A stretch of DNA of 6,988 nt, taken from contig CANHEC010000124.1 in the NCBI GenBank assembly GCA_947459455.1, positions 1 through 6,988 on the forward strand, read 5' to 3'. The stretch is from Chitinophagaceae bacterium (GTDB lineage: Bacteria > Bacteroidota > Bacteroidia > Chitinophagales > Chitinophagaceae). The position numbers and the translations under genes are program-made. The notes beneath the pieces were generated by a model. That model saw nothing but the letters and a program-made list of their open reading frames with translations. It ran no database searches and had not been told where the DNA came from. This document shows, one piece after another, positions 6,636 to 6,988 of the stretch. Each line of letters begins with the position of its first letter. The first letter of the stretch is position 1.

Positions 6636-6988
6636 TCATTTGAAAAGATGCTGCTTCTCGTAGTAAGGCGTTTCATCATCGCTCACTGCTTCTTTTTGCA
6701 GCCAGTACGCCTGGGTCACCACTTTGCCATCTTTCGTTTTCAGCAAGCGACCAAACACCGCATTGGTAGCATTGAAGGTAACATCGGTAACACCGATGGT
6801 GAAAAGTACGGGGGCAATGACAGCCGGCGACTCTGTAGCCTCGTCAGCTGCGGGCTTGGCGGCTGCTTTCGGCGGTGGTGCAGCAGCTACTATCACCTCA
6901 TAACCATTTTGTTCCAGCAGGGGACGCAAAAAATCAACCCGTTCTTGCGAAACCGATGCTTCTACAACGGCGCATTTCACGCCATTCA
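6636..6988 (-). CDS. Conserved-looking hypothetical protein, 3' part only (5' end outside window)
   Basis: The reading frame ends with TGA (complement of 6636-6638) and stays open to the right edge of the window, giving about 117 residues. A GTG at 6978-6980 could act as a start. However, the frame continues upstream without a stop (Asn-Gly before that Val), and the only nearby ATG (6983-6985) is in another frame. The gene therefore most likely continues beyond the window. Counting from the GTG, residues 2-32 look like a strand-helix-strand unit (KCAVVEAS, then RVDFLRPLLEQNGYEVIVAA). Residues 33-57 form a low-complexity Ala/Pro/Lys-rich linker (APPPKAAAKPAADEA). Residues 58-114 form a second compact region with FTIGVTDVTFN, KDGKVVTQAYW and an acidic DDETPYYEK near the end. 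No signal peptide or membrane segment lies in the visible part. I recall similar linker-containing proteins only as uncharacterised Bacteroidota proteins. It is convergent with the PFOR operon, and no function can be assigned. Confidence 0.6.
   Translation of the reverse strand, partial: NGVKCAVVEASVSQERVDFLRPLLEQNGYEVIVAAAPPPKAAAKPAADEATESPAVIAPVLFTIGVTDVTFNATNAVFGRLLKTKDGKVVTQAYWLQKEAVSDDETPYYEKQHLFK

Overview
The window looks like chromosomal DNA from a member of the Bacteroidota, most likely Chitinophagaceae. This rests on the style of the proteins, the near absence of Shine-Dalgarno sequences, moderate GC content, and the pairing of a GltD-like flavoprotein, a single-chain pyruvate:ferredoxin oxidoreductase (PFOR) and a dihydroorotate-dehydrogenase-like protein. 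The taxonomic placement is an inference from recognised protein families, not a database result.

Layout, left to right. Positions 1-137 hold the last 44 codons of rsgA, the ribosome-assembly GTPase, on the + strand. A 140-base gap (138-277) follows, with two overlapping small inverted repeats at 239-258 just before the next start codon. Then comes a probable + strand operon. It consists of a 550-residue FAD/Fe-S oxidoreductase (278-1930), a 1191-residue NifJ-type PFOR (1920-5495, overlapping the previous gene by 11 bases) and a 329-residue FMN TIM-barrel protein of the dihydroorotate-dehydrogenase-like family (5557-6546, after a 61-base gap). A clear rho-independent terminator lies at 6570-6597. 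The remainder (6636-6988, - strand) is the 3' part of a convergent gene of unknown function whose 5' end lies outside the window.

How the genes may work together. PFOR converts pyruvate and CoA to acetyl-CoA and CO2 and releases low-potential electrons through [4Fe-4S] clusters. The two genes around it encode, as separate proteins, essentially the modules found in dihydropyrimidine dehydrogenase: an Fe-S domain, FAD and NAD(P) Rossmann domains, a ferredoxin domain and an FMN barrel. A plausible reading is a PFOR-linked electron-transfer module passing electrons between PFOR/ferredoxin and another acceptor. Two details suggest the flanking proteins do not do the textbook chemistry. The NAD(P)-binding motif of the FAD protein is altered at key positions, and the FMN protein lacks the catalytic Cys/Ser of true dihydroorotate dehydrogenases. 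No mobile element, CRISPR array, tRNA or rRNA is visible.
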